Source: CAZVJA01 sp964626885 (GTDB lineage Bacteria; Planctomycetota; Planctomycetia; Planctomycetales; Planctomycetaceae). From it: a DNA stretch of 20,409 nt. The DNA lies in the NCBI GenBank assembly GCA_964626885.1, contig CAZVJA010000085.1, positions 1 to 20,409 on the forward strand, given 5' to 3'. Positions 7,204 through 15,350 of this stretch are shown one piece after another; the first letter of the stretch is position 1, and each line of letters starts with the position of its first letter. The position numbers and the translations under genes were made by a program. The notes under the pieces are model-generated. The model saw only the letters and a program-made list of their open reading frames with translations, made no database searches and had not been told where the DNA came from.

Positions 7204-7974
7204 TCAAATCTCCGACCGGCAATCCTTGAAGAGGAAGCAGCCGTCGACCCGCAGCGTGGCGCTCGAGATGTAATCGGCATCGTCCGACGCGAGGAACGCC
7301 GCCGCCTTCCCGATGTCCTCCGGCGTCCCAAGCCGTTGCCAGGGGAGCTTCGCGGCTTCACGCGCCATCATCTCGTCGCCGAAAACGATTCGTTCGCCGG
7401 GAGTATCGATCCATCCCGGCTCGATCGCATTCACATTGATGCGATGCGGCGCCAGTTCGACGGCGATTGTCCGCGCCATGTGATTGAGCCCCGCCTTCGC
7501 GGCGTTATAGGCCACGCTGCCGGCGTAGGGCATGGGAGCATGGACGCTCGAAATGAAAATGATTTTGCCGCCACGGGCACGCTGAACCATGTGGCGGGCG
7601 ACAAGCTGGCTCATGTGGAACCCGCTGATGAGCGCCCCGCGAATCACCTTGTCGAACGCTGCGGGATCGTATTCGAGAAAATCGCCGCGAATACTTGCGG
7701 CCGGGTTGCTCACCAGGATATCGAGGCTGCCGGCCAACTCGATTGCCTTCGCGACAAGCTGCTCGCAGCCGTCGCGGGAGAAGACGTCCGCCTCGATCGG
7801 ATGGCAGGTCCGTCCCAGTGCACGAATCTCCTCCGCGGTCGCCGCAAGATCCGGACTGCCGGGCCGGTCATTGATGACGAGGTCGGCTCCCGCACGCGCG
7901 AGTTCCATCGCGCATCCTTTGCCGATTCCGCGCCCCGCCCCGGTGACGAGCGCATATTTTCCAGCGAGTTTCAT
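7204..7974 (-). CDS. SDR-family NAD(P)-dependent oxidoreductase
   Basis: A 256-residue classical short-chain dehydrogenase. Visible motifs: cofactor loop TGAGRGIG (11-18), acidic Asp36 at the end of the second strand (suggests NAD preference, inference), catalytic Ser143, and YNAAK with Tyr156 and Lys160. EPGWIDT (185-191) and the C-terminal DYISSATLRVDGC fit FabG-like or glucose-dehydrogenase-like members. The usual NNAG motif is replaced by SNPA (89-92). It should reduce or oxidise an alcohol/carbonyl substrate in the cytoplasm; the substrate is not predictable. It lies 87 bp downstream of the membrane-anchored gene on the same strand. The ATG at 7974 fits the family start MKLAGKYALVTG. Confidence 0.93.
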   Translation of the reverse strand: MKLAGKYALVTGAGRGIGKGCAMELARAGADLVINDRPGSPDLAATAEEIRALGRTCHPIEADVFSRDGCEQLVAKAIELAGSLDILVSNPAASIRGDFLEYDPAAFDKVIRGALISGFHMSQLVARHMVQRARGGKIIFISSVHAPMPYAGSVAYNAAKAGLNHMARTIAVELAPHRINVNAIEPGWIDTPGERIVFGDEMMAREAAKLPWQRLGTPEDIGKAAAFLASDDADYISSATLRVDGCFLFKDCRSEI

Positions 7975-8061
7975 GATGTCGATCTCTGAAGGGTGGGAGA
8001 CGCGGAAAAGTTTCTTCGCGGGAACGCTTCACGGATGCGCGGCGGCGACGACTTCCCCAGC

Positions 8062-8706
8062 TTACTTCTTTTCCTCGGACTTCGCACTGGCGAGCCGCGT
8101 CCATTTGTCGCGAGACTCGTCCTGTTCGTCAACGAGGACCATCTTCTTGGAGGTCAATTCATCGATCCGGTGGTTGCGTTCGTTGCCGTAGATCGAGGTA
8201 ATGACCTTCATGCTCCCTTCCGGCTTGCCGCTCTTCATATGGAAGAGCAATCGCTTCCCTTCGATTTTCCATTCGATCTCGAATTCGAGCTTCTCGCCGA
8301 CGACGTAAGACCACGCCCCGTCGAGCGTGACTTTCATCGTGGCGGTGCCGTCGTCGCGGACCGTCAGCAGCCGTTTTCCTTTGTTGAACTGCTCCCATTC
8401 GCCAACGATCTGTTGCGCGAGCTTTTGTTCCTCGGAAACGGGAGCGGTGCCGGCCGACTCCACGTTCTTCTGGTCACTCGATACGGTCGATGGAGGAGCG
8501 TTGCTTACTGTCCCGGAAGTCGGCGAAGCGGAAACGGGGGAGAAATCGTGGCCGCCGGCCGGTCGTCCAGACCCGCCGACCCACCAAAGCAGCCCGACCG
8601 CGAGGATTACGACGACAATGGCCGATCCGGCCGTTTTTCGCCCCAGGCGGCGACGAGGGGATTTTGATGATGACGTTGTGCCCGCCTGCCCTTCAGTGCG
8701 ATTCAT
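8062..8706 (-). CDS. Membrane-anchored protein with C-terminal lipocalin-like/DUF-type beta domain
   Basis: A 214-residue protein with a basic N-terminus (PRRRLGRK), one membrane segment (about 26-43), a Ser/Thr/Pro-rich linker to about residue 90, and a C-terminal beta-rich domain (about 98-205). VGEWEQFNKGKRLLTVRDDG at its start recalls the lipocalin-like domains that begin with GxW and share the text 'dGt'. The orientation is probably N-in with the domain outside. GAGGG lies seven bases before the ATG at 8706. The SDR gene follows on the same strand. Ligand and role are unknown; the gene call is firm, the fold assignment tentative. Confidence 0.75.
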   Translation of the reverse strand: MNRTEGQAGTTSSSKSPRRRLGRKTAGSAIVVVILAVGLLWWVGGSGRPAGGHDFSPVSASPTSGTVSNAPPSTVSSDQKNVESAGTAPVSEEQKLAQQIVGEWEQFNKGKRLLTVRDDGTATMKVTLDGAWSYVVGEKLEFEIEWKIEGKRLLFHMKSGKPEGSMKVITSIYGNERNHRIDELTSKKMVLVDEQDESRDKWTRLASAKSEEKK

Positions 8707-9076
8707 CGGAAAACCCTCGGAAGAACGCGTCGAAACGGCGGAATGTCGTCTGTTGGCGAGAACGCGTCAACTCCTCTTTGGCTCGCATCACAACAATGTA
8801 CCGTCCCCTTTGAGAATTCCGATTCGGAAAAAGTGCCTGTGCATGGAAATAACCGGCAGAAATTGCCGCTGTCTTGGAAATTTGCTGCGTCTCCCTGGCG
8901 ATCACCGAGAATCGACTGGGCAGAGACCTGATGGCAGGTCCCCTGACTCCTCAACTCGACTTTCCTCGAAACCGGGCTTCTGGTATGGTTCTTGCCATGC
9001 GCGCGGCAATGCGGGATTGACTGTGAATTGCCGCCGTCAAACTGAATGTCGAATTCGGCACGGCAGGGAGGCCGTC
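8707..9076. other. Divergent intergenic region, no gene seen
   Basis: These 370 bp separate the leftward membrane-anchored gene from rimI. The open frame of rimI extends back through it for 250 codons and antisense into the neighbour, without protein-like features. The only clear structure is GCGGCAAT (9003-9010) and ATTGCCGC (9027-9034), a perfect 8-bp inverted repeat with a 16-base loop, 43 bp before the rimI start. It could lie in the leader or be an operator. Confidence 0.5.
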
Positions 9077-9625
9077 ATGGGTTTCGAACAAGCAGAAAAG
9101 CAGGCTCCAAAGGCCGACCTCAAGGTTCAAATTCGCTGGCTCATTCGCCGTGACATGGCGGAGGTGCTCCAGATCGAGCAGGCCTGTTTCGAGCATGCCT
9201 GGACCGAGGAAGATTTCCTCGCTTGCCTCCGACAGCGGAACTGCATCGGCATGGTGGCCGAGCATGAGCACCGAATTGTCGGATTCATGATCTACGAGCT
9301 GCACAAGTCGAAGCTGCGGATTCTCAACTTCGCGGTCGCTCCCGCGTTTTCCCGGCATAGAGTCGGCGCGCAGATGGTTCGCCGTCTGATCGACAAGCTC
9401 TCGCAGCAGCGCCGCAAGGAGATCGCCCTGGAAGTCCGCGAGACGAACCTCACGGCTCAACTCTTCTTCCAAAGCCAGGGATTTCGGGCGGTCTGCGTAT
9501 TACGCCGGCACTACGACGACACAACTGAAGATGCCTACGTCATGCAGTACCGGCTGAATGCATCCGAAGAGTGGCTGCTTCCCTTCTCGCCGCATAATCG
9601 CATCTCCGAGTTCGACGCGGCCTGA
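9077..9625 (+). CDS. rimI: RimI-like ribosomal-protein alanine acetyltransferase
   Basis: A 182-residue GNAT enzyme. Features shared with RimI: RRDMAEVLQIEQACFEHAWTEEDF (24-47), ILNFAVAP (82-89), LEVRETNLTAQLFFQSQGF (118-136), and RRHYDDTTEDAYVMQYRL (143-160), with Tyr146 in the catalytic position and the EDA-x-x-M signature. RimI acetylates the N-terminus of ribosomal protein S18, and homologues act on other N-termini. The acetyl-CoA loop is unusual: SRHRVG (92-97) where Q/R-x-x-G-x-G is expected, so the first glycine is Arg95. The start at 9077 has GGGAGG five bases upstream; the 250 codons before it in frame are not coding. The methyltransferase gene starts 52 bp downstream. Substrate specificity is not proven. 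Confidence 0.83.
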   Translation: MGFEQAEKQAPKADLKVQIRWLIRRDMAEVLQIEQACFEHAWTEEDFLACLRQRNCIGMVAEHEHRIVGFMIYELHKSKLRILNFAVAPAFSRHRVGAQMVRRLIDKLSQQRRKEIALEVRETNLTAQLFFQSQGFRAVCVLRRHYDDTTEDAYVMQYRLNASEEWLLPFSPHNRISEFDAA

Positions 9626-9677
9626 AGAGCGGCTGACCCGCACATGAACGCCCCTCAACTTCGCGCGGGGAATCGTC

Positions 9678-11261
9678 ATGGCTGACAACGCAAACAGCTA
9701 CGACGAAGTTCCGTATCAAGGGGGACCGTTCCGACAGTCGCAACCCCGGCACCTCGCTACTCTTGCCACGCTGTTCGGGCTCACTCCTCCCGGTGTCGAC
9801 CGCTGCCGCGTGCTTGAACTTGGCTGCGCGGAGGGGGGAAATCTTATCCCGAACGCCGTAACGCACCCGGAAAGTGATTTCCTCGGCATCGACTATTCCG
9901 AACGGCAGATCGCCGTCGGCCGGGAAATCATCGCGCGGCTCAAGTTGCCGAATATCCGCCTCGTGCATGGGAACATTCTCGACATCGATCGCACGCTCGG
10001 CGAATTCGATTACATCATCGCCCATGGCGTCTATTCGTGGGTGCCGGACGACGTGCGTGAAAAGCTGCTCGCGATCTGCCGAAATCATCTGCATCCGCAG
10101 GGGGTCGCGTACGTCAGCTATAACACCTATCCCGGCGGGCGGCTGCGGCAGATGGTTCGCGACATGATGCTCTACCGCGTGCGCAACACGACCGACCTGG
10201 CGCAGGCAGTTCCGCAAGCCCGCGCATTGCTCGATTTTCTGGTCGAGTCCGCTCCCGCATCGCAGATCGCTTATCGAAGTGTGCTCGAATGGGAGCAGCG
10301 GCACGTGAGACCGTTCGCCGATCATCAAGTTCGGCACGACAGTCTCTCGGAAGTGAACGATCCTTGCTATTTCTGGCAGTTCGTCGAACGGGCCGAGCGT
10401 CAGGGCTTGCAGTATCTCGCGGAAGCGAATTTCTCGATGATGCTGCCTCGCAACTTTCCGGCGGCGGTGTTCGAGAAGCTCAAGCAGATGAGCAAGAGCG
10501 TCGTCGAGATGGAGCAGTACATGGATTTCGCGCGGAACCGCTGCTTCCGCGAAACATTGCTCTGCCACCGTGAAGTGCGGATCGATCGCGCCGTCTCGCC
10601 GGACCAAATAACAAAATTTTTCATCGGCTCGTCACTTCGGCCGGTCTCGCCGACGCTGGATTTGCATAACGACCGAGAGGAAGCCTTTCGGAATACGGAT
10701 GGCAGCGAAATCCGTGTCAGCGCCCCGCTGACGAAAGCCGCCCTCGCGTGCCTTGGAGAGATCTGGCCACGAAATGAGGCGTTCACGACGTTGATTCAGC
10801 AATCGGCCGCGTTGCTCACACAGTCTCCAAATTCCGCACTTCGGCAATCCGCTGCTCCCACGAACTCGCATCCGATGCCCGATGCAAAAGAAGTTCAGGG
10901 TGTTGCGAGGACATTGCTGGAATGCTATGCCGCCGGGTTAATCGAACTTGATGTTCGTCCCACGGCCTGCGTCAGCCGGCCGGGAGATCGACCATCCGTG
11001 CCGGCCTTCAATCGATTGCAGGCGGAAACGGGAGACATCGTCACCAACCAGCGGCACGAATCGATTCGCCTCGACCCCGTGCAGCGGGCATTGCTGCCGC
11101 ATCTCGACGGCAGACACGATCGTCGACAATTGCTCGACGCCGTTTCGCGCATCGTACCGGCCACGGAGAAACACCGCGCCGGTGAGAAGCTGGAGGCTGC
11201 GCTGAACGGACTTGCCGGAGCCGCCGTGCTGACCGCGCCGTTCCGCTCGGATGATTCCTGA
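9678..11261 (+). CDS. PKMT-type methyltransferase with regulatory domain
   Basis: A 527-residue protein. The N-terminus is a class I SAM methyltransferase: motif I VLELGCAEGGN (45-55), Asp72 in GIDYS for the SAM ribose, then DYIIAHGVYSWV (111-122) and VSYNTYPGG (146-154). The middle (about 215-330) matches the methyltransferase regulatory domain found in rickettsial protein-lysine methyltransferases that modify OmpB. The C-terminus (about 440-525), with NRLQAETGDIVTNQRHESI and LLPHLDGRHDRRQLLDAV, matches the winged-helix-like end of that family. Homologues in planctomycetes and other environmental bacteria have unknown targets. It begins 52 bp after rimI, so the two protein-modifying enzymes may be co-expressed. 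A protein substrate is inference from family. Confidence 0.87.
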   Translation: MADNANSYDEVPYQGGPFRQSQPRHLATLATLFGLTPPGVDRCRVLELGCAEGGNLIPNAVTHPESDFLGIDYSERQIAVGREIIARLKLPNIRLVHGNILDIDRTLGEFDYIIAHGVYSWVPDDVREKLLAICRNHLHPQGVAYVSYNTYPGGRLRQMVRDMMLYRVRNTTDLAQAVPQARALLDFLVESAPASQIAYRSVLEWEQRHVRPFADHQVRHDSLSEVNDPCYFWQFVERAERQGLQYLAEANFSMMLPRNFPAAVFEKLKQMSKSVVEMEQYMDFARNRCFRETLLCHREVRIDRAVSPDQITKFFIGSSLRPVSPTLDLHNDREEAFRNTDGSEIRVSAPLTKAALACLGEIWPRNEAFTTLIQQSAALLTQSPNSALRQSAAPTNSHPMPDAKEVQGVARTLLECYAAGLIELDVRPTACVSRPGDRPSVPAFNRLQAETGDIVTNQRHESIRLDPVQRALLPHLDGRHDRRQLLDAVSRIVPATEKHRAGEKLEAALNGLAGAAVLTAPFRSDDS

Positions 11262-11319
11262 CGAAGCCGGTCAGCCGTGCTGCGTGATGTTTCGTCCATT
11301 TCCCCGCGCGAGCTTTTCG

Positions 11320-11658
11320 ATGGTCACCGTTTTGTTGCTGACGATTTCCAACGTCTTCATGACCTTCGCCTGGTACGGCCATTTGAAGTTCAAGGACAAG
11401 CCTCTCTGGGTCGTCATCGTCGCCAGTTGGCTGATCGCGTTTCTGGAATACTGTTTCCAGGTGCCTGCCAACCGCATCGGGCACATGAACTTCACCGCCA
11501 CGCAGCTCAAAGTGATGCAGGAAGTGATTACCCTGACGGTGTTCTGCGTGTTCGTGGTGTTCTACCTGCGGGAAGAACTGCGGTGGAACTATCTCGTCGG
11601 CTTTGCCTGCATTCTGGCGGCGGTGTTTTTCGTGTTCGGGTTTCCGCCGAAGTCCTGA
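11320..11658 (+). CDS. DUF486 (DMT-superfamily-like) small membrane protein
   Basis: With the start at 11320 this is a 112-residue protein matching the DUF486 family closely: SNVFMTFAWYGHLKFKD (8-24), SWLIAFLEYCFQVPANRIGH (about 35-54), TATQLKVMQEVITL, and WNYLVGFACILAAVFFVFGF. It has four membrane segments, like a small multidrug-resistance-type transporter half. Function is unknown in the family. The open frame begins at 11251 inside the end of the methyltransferase gene, and another ATG is at 11287. I chose 11320 because DUF486 proteins start MxTxLLLxxSN, although its ribosome site is weak. Coupling with the upstream methyltransferase is possible if 11251 is used. Confidence 0.87.
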   Translation: MVTVLLLTISNVFMTFAWYGHLKFKDKPLWVVIVASWLIAFLEYCFQVPANRIGHMNFTATQLKVMQEVITLTVFCVFVVFYLREELRWNYLVGFACILAAVFFVFGFPPKS

Positions 11659-12067
11659 AAATACGTTGGTGAACCTCAAGCCCTCTGAAGCATGCGTTTC
11701 TTCGATCGCTCCCCCAGGTCTCTACATGTCTTAAGCAACGAGGCTTGCATCTCAGGTGGAAAGCGATGCCAGAGCGCGGTCAAACTTTGGAACGACTGAA
11801 GCATGTCCGTGCTCCGGAAATACAAGAAGCTGCTTGTATTGGGGGGCAGTCAATCCTCTCCGGCGCGAGTAGCTCCATCTTTCAACGGGCTGCTAACGGG
11901 AAGATGCTCCCTCTGGTCGACGGGGCTGCGGCTGCTATGATGACGGTCGTGGGTCAGCAGCCGAACCGTGTCTTTTGATACGTACCGGATGCTCGTTCAC
12001 CCCTCTGAACGGCCTGGTTCTTTGGAGGGAGTAGTCGGCAAACTGGGTGGGCCGAGGAGACCTTCTC
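11659..12067. other. Intergenic region, no gene seen
   Basis: These 409 bp hold no convincing coding region; the small open frames lack family features and good ribosome sites. The clearest structure is AATACAAG (11819-11826) and CTTGTATT (11833-11840), a perfect 8-bp inverted repeat with a 6-base loop followed by six G. It has no T run and may be an operator or RNA hairpin. The promoter of the DUF1598 gene should lie toward the right end but was not identified. Confidence 0.5.
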
Positions 12068-13474
12068 ATGGGGCGATCATCGCGGAGATTCATCGCGGCG
12101 GTTCTTGTTTCGGCTTTCTATGCATCGTTCGTTGTAATCCCGCAAGCCAACGCTCAGAACAACGGCGGCAATACGGGAAACACCGGCAATACGTTCAACG
12201 CGGCGGGGGGTATTTCCGTCGATCCTGATGGTGTTGTGAAGCCGGTCGTCCTGAAGGGACGCTCTGAACGACTCGACAAAAAGCGAATGGCCGAGTTGGC
12301 TGGGCGGCTGATTGCTGCCGATGTCAATCAATCGAGCGCGCTCCGCAAGGTTTCGCTGGTCGAACTCGAACGGGCCTATGCTCCGTACGCGGGCAAGAGT
12401 GAATCGATTCCCCCGGAGCTGTTTCATCTCGCAGGACTGCAGCGCATCGATTATGTCTTTCTCTATCCGGATCTGCACGACGTGGTGATCGCGGGGCCGG
12501 CGGAAGGTTTCGCTCCGAATTCGCTGGGCCGCGTGGTGGGTGTCTCTAGCGGCCGGCCGACGCTCCGTTTGGATGATCTGGTGATGGCGCTCCGCGCCGT
12601 GCGCAGTCAGGGGCAGGTCGGCTGCTCGATCGACACGGTTCCAGAGAATCTGGCGGCGCTGCAGCGATACGTCGCTTCGAACAGCAGTCCTGCTACGGCC
12701 GAGGTCGCCGGCGCGCGGTACGACGAGATGGCCAGGGTGCTCGGCATGCAGACCATCCAGGTGTGGGGAGTGCCGGACGATTCGCACTTCGCCCGGACGA
12801 TGGTCGAAGCAGACTACCGGATGAAGCGCATCTCCATGGCGCTTGAATCGCCCGGAGTCCGCGGCTTGAAAAGCCACCTCGCCATGCTTGCTCCCCAAGG
12901 GAACAGCATGCAGCGCTGGTGGCTGGCCCCCCTTTACGACGCGATCGTGACGACCGGCGATCGCAATGCGTTTCAGTTGGCGGGACAGCGGGTGCAGATG
13001 CTTTCGCAAGACGAGGTTTCCGACGCGGCCGGTAACCGCAGCGACGCGGCCCACACCCGCGCCTCGACACAGAAGTATGCGCAGCACTTCACCGACAAAT
13101 TCGCGGACCTGGCCGCCGCGTCACCCGTCTTCGCGGAATTGCAAAACCTGTTCGACCTGCTGATCGTCGCGGCGCTGTTGAACAAGGAGCAACTGCCGCA
13201 GCGGGTCGGCTGGGAGATGGGAACATTCCTCGACGAGCGCAAGACGACGTTCCCCAAGGCGAACGTTCCCAAACGCGTGGCGAGCGTCGCCAATCATCGT
13301 CCCGCGGCCAACGGGTTCATTGTCGGGCTGGTCAGCGGCGGGGTGTTAATCCGTCCGTCGGAAACCCTCGACCGGACCGAGTTTCAGGTCGAGAAGAAGC
13401 CGGTGGTGAGCAAAGCGCAAGCCGAATCCACTCCCGCAACATCCGGCGAAACCCGCCGGTGGTGGTGGGACTGA
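12068..13474 (+). CDS. Secreted DUF1598-domain protein (planctomycete family)
   Basis: A 468-residue protein with a signal peptide (hydrophobic 8-25, ANAQ at 27-30, likely cut after Ala29) and an Asn/Gly/Thr-rich stretch (NNGGNTGNTGNTFN, 31-44). The core from about residue 90 contains IDYVFLYPDLHDVVIAGPAE and a following GRPTLRLDDLVMALRAVR. These match the DUF1598 family, known mainly from planctomycetes and without known function. The C-terminal 50 residues are low complexity and end in RRWWWD. GAGGAG lies eight bases before the ATG at 12068; a GTG at 12047 is also open but would lengthen the signal region. A terminator-like hairpin follows at 13508. Probably periplasmic or on the cell surface. 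Confidence 0.85.
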   Translation: MGRSSRRFIAAVLVSAFYASFVVIPQANAQNNGGNTGNTGNTFNAAGGISVDPDGVVKPVVLKGRSERLDKKRMAELAGRLIAADVNQSSALRKVSLVELERAYAPYAGKSESIPPELFHLAGLQRIDYVFLYPDLHDVVIAGPAEGFAPNSLGRVVGVSSGRPTLRLDDLVMALRAVRSQGQVGCSIDTVPENLAALQRYVASNSSPATAEVAGARYDEMARVLGMQTIQVWGVPDDSHFARTMVEADYRMKRISMALESPGVRGLKSHLAMLAPQGNSMQRWWLAPLYDAIVTTGDRNAFQLAGQRVQMLSQDEVSDAAGNRSDAAHTRASTQKYAQHFTDKFADLAAASPVFAELQNLFDLLIVAALLNKEQLPQRVGWEMGTFLDERKTTFPKANVPKRVASVANHRPAANGFIVGLVSGGVLIRPSETLDRTEFQVEKKPVVSKAQAESTPATSGETRRWWWD

Positions 13475-13507
13475 AGGTAACACGCAGGGAAGGCGAGAAA
13501 GCCGAAA

Positions 13508-13540
13508 TAACGGACCGAATGAGAAGTTATCGGCCCGTTA
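13508..13540. terminator. Bidirectional terminator-like hairpin between convergent genes
   Basis: TAACGGACCGA (13508-13518) and TCGGCCCGTTA (13530-13540) pair over 11 bases with one mismatch around an 11-base loop. T-rich sequence follows on both strands (GGTTTGTTCTTGTTG to the right, TTTCGGCTTTC to the left). It lies in the 95-bp gap between the convergent DUF1598 and DUF1559 genes, the expected place for a shared terminator. Confidence 0.55.
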
Positions 13541-13569
13541 CTCCGGTTTGTTCTTGTTGCCGTCACGAA

Positions 13570-14481
13570 TCAGAAATCGCCGTCGTGGACTTCGCCGCCG
13601 CGGCGCGTGGCGAGATTTTTATACAGCCCGTCGTCGATCGTTTCGCTGATGAAGTGCACGCGGCCGTCGCCGAATACGAAATGCACTCCCGTATCCTCCG
13701 GCGAGCTGAAGTCGTCGATGTGAGTCGCCGGATTGTTGGGGGTGTGGTCGGAAACGCCCAACACACGGACGATCGATTCTTGTCCACCGGCAAAGACTCC
13801 CAACCAAGTCGCATACCATTGGGGGGATTGTGTCTTATCTGATTTCCGCTCGCCGACCATGTATGTGTTGCTGGCTCCGTCGGAAATATCCCCCAGGCGA
13901 ACCCGGCTGTTGTGGTAGAACATGCCGTTTCCTTCGCATTGAAATCCGGCAGGCTGCCCTTCGCAGGAGTCGACGTCGGTCGTGCCGAAGGATGCGACGT
14001 AGTTCGAAGTCGGCAGTTCCGCCAGCGGAATCGTGCCGGTCGCTTCGTCGTAGATCGTCCAGATGCGCGCGCCGCGGTCACTCGGATGGCGGAACGTGTT
14101 GATATCACTGCTCTTCGCCAGATTCAAGATGCCTGGGTCCGTGATCGGCAGGCGAAGATCGAAACGATCGTAAATCGTTTTTTGCTCAAGCCAGGGAAGA
14201 ATCAACGTGGCCCAGCAAGCACCGTTGGTCCCTTCCACGTCGTGAGTATTGTTTGTGACGCCGATCCAGCCGGGAGGAAACACCCGGCTGACGTCGTGAT
14301 AATTCAGTAATGCCAGACCGATCTGTTTAAGATTGTTCCGGTGTTGCGTGCGCCGTGCGGCTGCCCGGGCGGACTGCACCGCCGGCAACAGCAATGCGAT
14401 CAGCACCGCGATAATCGCGATGACGACCAGCAGTTCGATCAACGTGAAGCCCCGGCGGCGAGAGAAAAGTTTTAATGACAT
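13570..14481 (-). CDS. DUF1559-domain protein with type IV pilin-like N-terminus
   Basis: A 303-residue protein. RRRGFTLIELLVVIAIIAVLIALLLP (8-33) is a classical prepilin signal with cleavage after Gly11, Phe12 and Glu16. HRNNLKQIGLALLNYHD (47-63), GWIGV, and ISDGASNTYMVGER (199-212) identify DUF1559, a family expanded to dozens of copies in planctomycetes and thought to form pseudopilin-like surface proteins. Two usual features are altered: CPSD is RHPSD (131-135), and the C-terminal H-x9-DG motif reads Glu262-x9-Asp272-Gly273. The open frame runs 104 codons further upstream. I chose the ATG at 14481 because the prepilin signal must be near the start, and AGAGGA lies nine bases before it. 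Confidence 0.92.
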   Translation of the reverse strand: MSLKLFSRRRGFTLIELLVVIAIIAVLIALLLPAVQSARAAARRTQHRNNLKQIGLALLNYHDVSRVFPPGWIGVTNNTHDVEGTNGACWATLILPWLEQKTIYDRFDLRLPITDPGILNLAKSSDINTFRHPSDRGARIWTIYDEATGTIPLAELPTSNYVASFGTTDVDSCEGQPAGFQCEGNGMFYHNSRVRLGDISDGASNTYMVGERKSDKTQSPQWYATWLGVFAGGQESIVRVLGVSDHTPNNPATHIDDFSSPEDTGVHFVFGDGRVHFISETIDDGLYKNLATRRGGEVHDGDF

Positions 14482-14839
14482 GATGACGAATCCTCTTTCT
14501 GTATTCCTGACGGCACATCGCGATGATGGGCCATCCACAGGCAAACGGTCGCGCGGATTTCTTCGCGCAGATTGATAATGAAAAAAACTTTGAATGAAAA
14601 CCGGATGGAGCAGGCTGTCCCGCGCGGGATCGGCGCGGCTTGCTCCATTGGGAAGCATCCGCGAACGACAGCGCGCACGGTTTGCAGCCGCGGCGTCAGT
14701 CTCCGAATCGTGCAGTGATTCACGAACTCGGAAATGGCCCGTTGAAGATTGGCCAAGCTGCGCCAGCCAGAAAAGTTCTGTCCCCGTTTGCACGGGAGTC
14801 AGCCATCACTGGCACACAGACGCCGTTGTCCGTGTCTCT
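14482..14839. other. Intergenic region between His-rich and DUF1559 genes
   Basis: These 358 bp between two leftward genes hold no gene I can support. The main feature is the inverted repeat at 14605-14648. The open frames on the plus strand here are shadows running antisense through the His-rich gene. Confidence 0.5.
14605..14648 (-). terminator. Possible terminator after the His-rich gene
   Basis: ATGGAGCA (14605-14612) and TGCTCCAT (14641-14648) are perfect 8-bp arms around a GC-rich centre that includes the palindrome CCCGCGCGGG. Reading leftward, CCGGTTTTC and then a run of seven T follow. It lies about 190 bp after the stop of the His-rich gene and before the DUF1559 start. The T run is 15 or more bases from the stem, so termination is only plausible. 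Confidence 0.35.
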
Positions 14840-15310
14840 TCAGCAGGCGGCCGGCGCGGGAGGTCCGCGGGAGAGAGGGAGCCCGAGCGTGGGAGCATCA
14901 GGCTGGTCGACAGACTCGTCCTCGGCAAATTGCAACGTCTCGGTCAACCCCACAACGGTAACGAGCGGGGTCGAGACGGTTTTCAGCGCCAGGAACTGGC
15001 AGACGACGCAATCGTCGTGATGGTCATGGGGGAACCCACCATGAGGATGGTGCGGATGCCCATGCGAATGGCCCTCTGTCGAAGCAAGAGAATGGGAGTG
15101 CCCACCGTGACCATGAACGTGGCCCGCATGGGACTGCCCTGCATGGCAGTGGGCGTGGCATTCGCTGGAAGCTTGCGAAGATTCGAGGTGCGAGTGCTGC
15201 CCCGGATGAACGTGCTCGTGTCCGTGATAATGCGACGACGCGACCGTCACCGCCAGTAAATAGGCTGACAGCGTACACGGGACGCCGAAGGTACGAGACA
15301 ATCGAGACAT
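14840..15310 (-). CDS. Secreted or anchored histidine-rich protein with CVVC motif
   Basis: A 156-residue protein with an N-terminal hydrophobic stretch (about 8-25). It then has 25 histidines between residues 27 and 98 (for example HYHGHEHVHPGQHSH), two early cysteines at 51 and 55 (CHAHC), then DHHDDCVVCQFLAL (96-109) with CxxC at 101-104. The DHDDCxxCxxL layout recalls DUF2946-like exported proteins often found with copper systems, but the similarity is short. The likely role is binding Cu, Zn or Ni outside the cytoplasm. A GTG at 15340 is open, but the ATG at 15310 gives a normal signal region. A promoter-like pair lies just upstream (15351-15379). No metal transporter gene is adjacent. 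Confidence 0.72.
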   Translation of the reverse strand: MSRLSRTFGVPCTLSAYLLAVTVASSHYHGHEHVHPGQHSHLESSQASSECHAHCHAGQSHAGHVHGHGGHSHSLASTEGHSHGHPHHPHGGFPHDHHDDCVVCQFLALKTVSTPLVTVVGLTETLQFAEDESVDQPDAPTLGLPLSRGPPAPAAC

Positions 15311-15350
15311 GAAACCGCCCGGGAAGAATGCCCGTAGCACTCTACGTTCG

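Noticed and set aside
6874..7989. A 371-codon open frame through the repeat-rich gap and antisense to the SDR gene
   Set aside because: It crosses hairpin repeats and the opposite strand encodes a complete SDR with all catalytic residues.
8327..9076. A 250-codon N-terminal extension of the RimI reading frame
   Set aside because: It runs antisense into the membrane-anchored gene, and the RimI N-terminus with a good ribosome site begins at 9077.
9540..10607. A 355-codon antisense open frame over the PKMT-type methyltransferase
   Set aside because: The plus strand has full methyltransferase motifs; the antisense translation shows none and is explained by codon bias.
12077..13087. A 336-codon antisense open frame over the DUF1598 gene
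   Set aside because: The sense strand has a signal peptide and the DUF1598 core; the antisense product is His/Arg-rich without domain features.
14594..15259. A 221-codon plus-strand open frame opposite the His-rich gene
   Set aside because: Its Met/Arg/Val-rich C-terminal part is the antisense of the histidine codons; the minus strand has a signal-like N-terminus and CxxC motifs.
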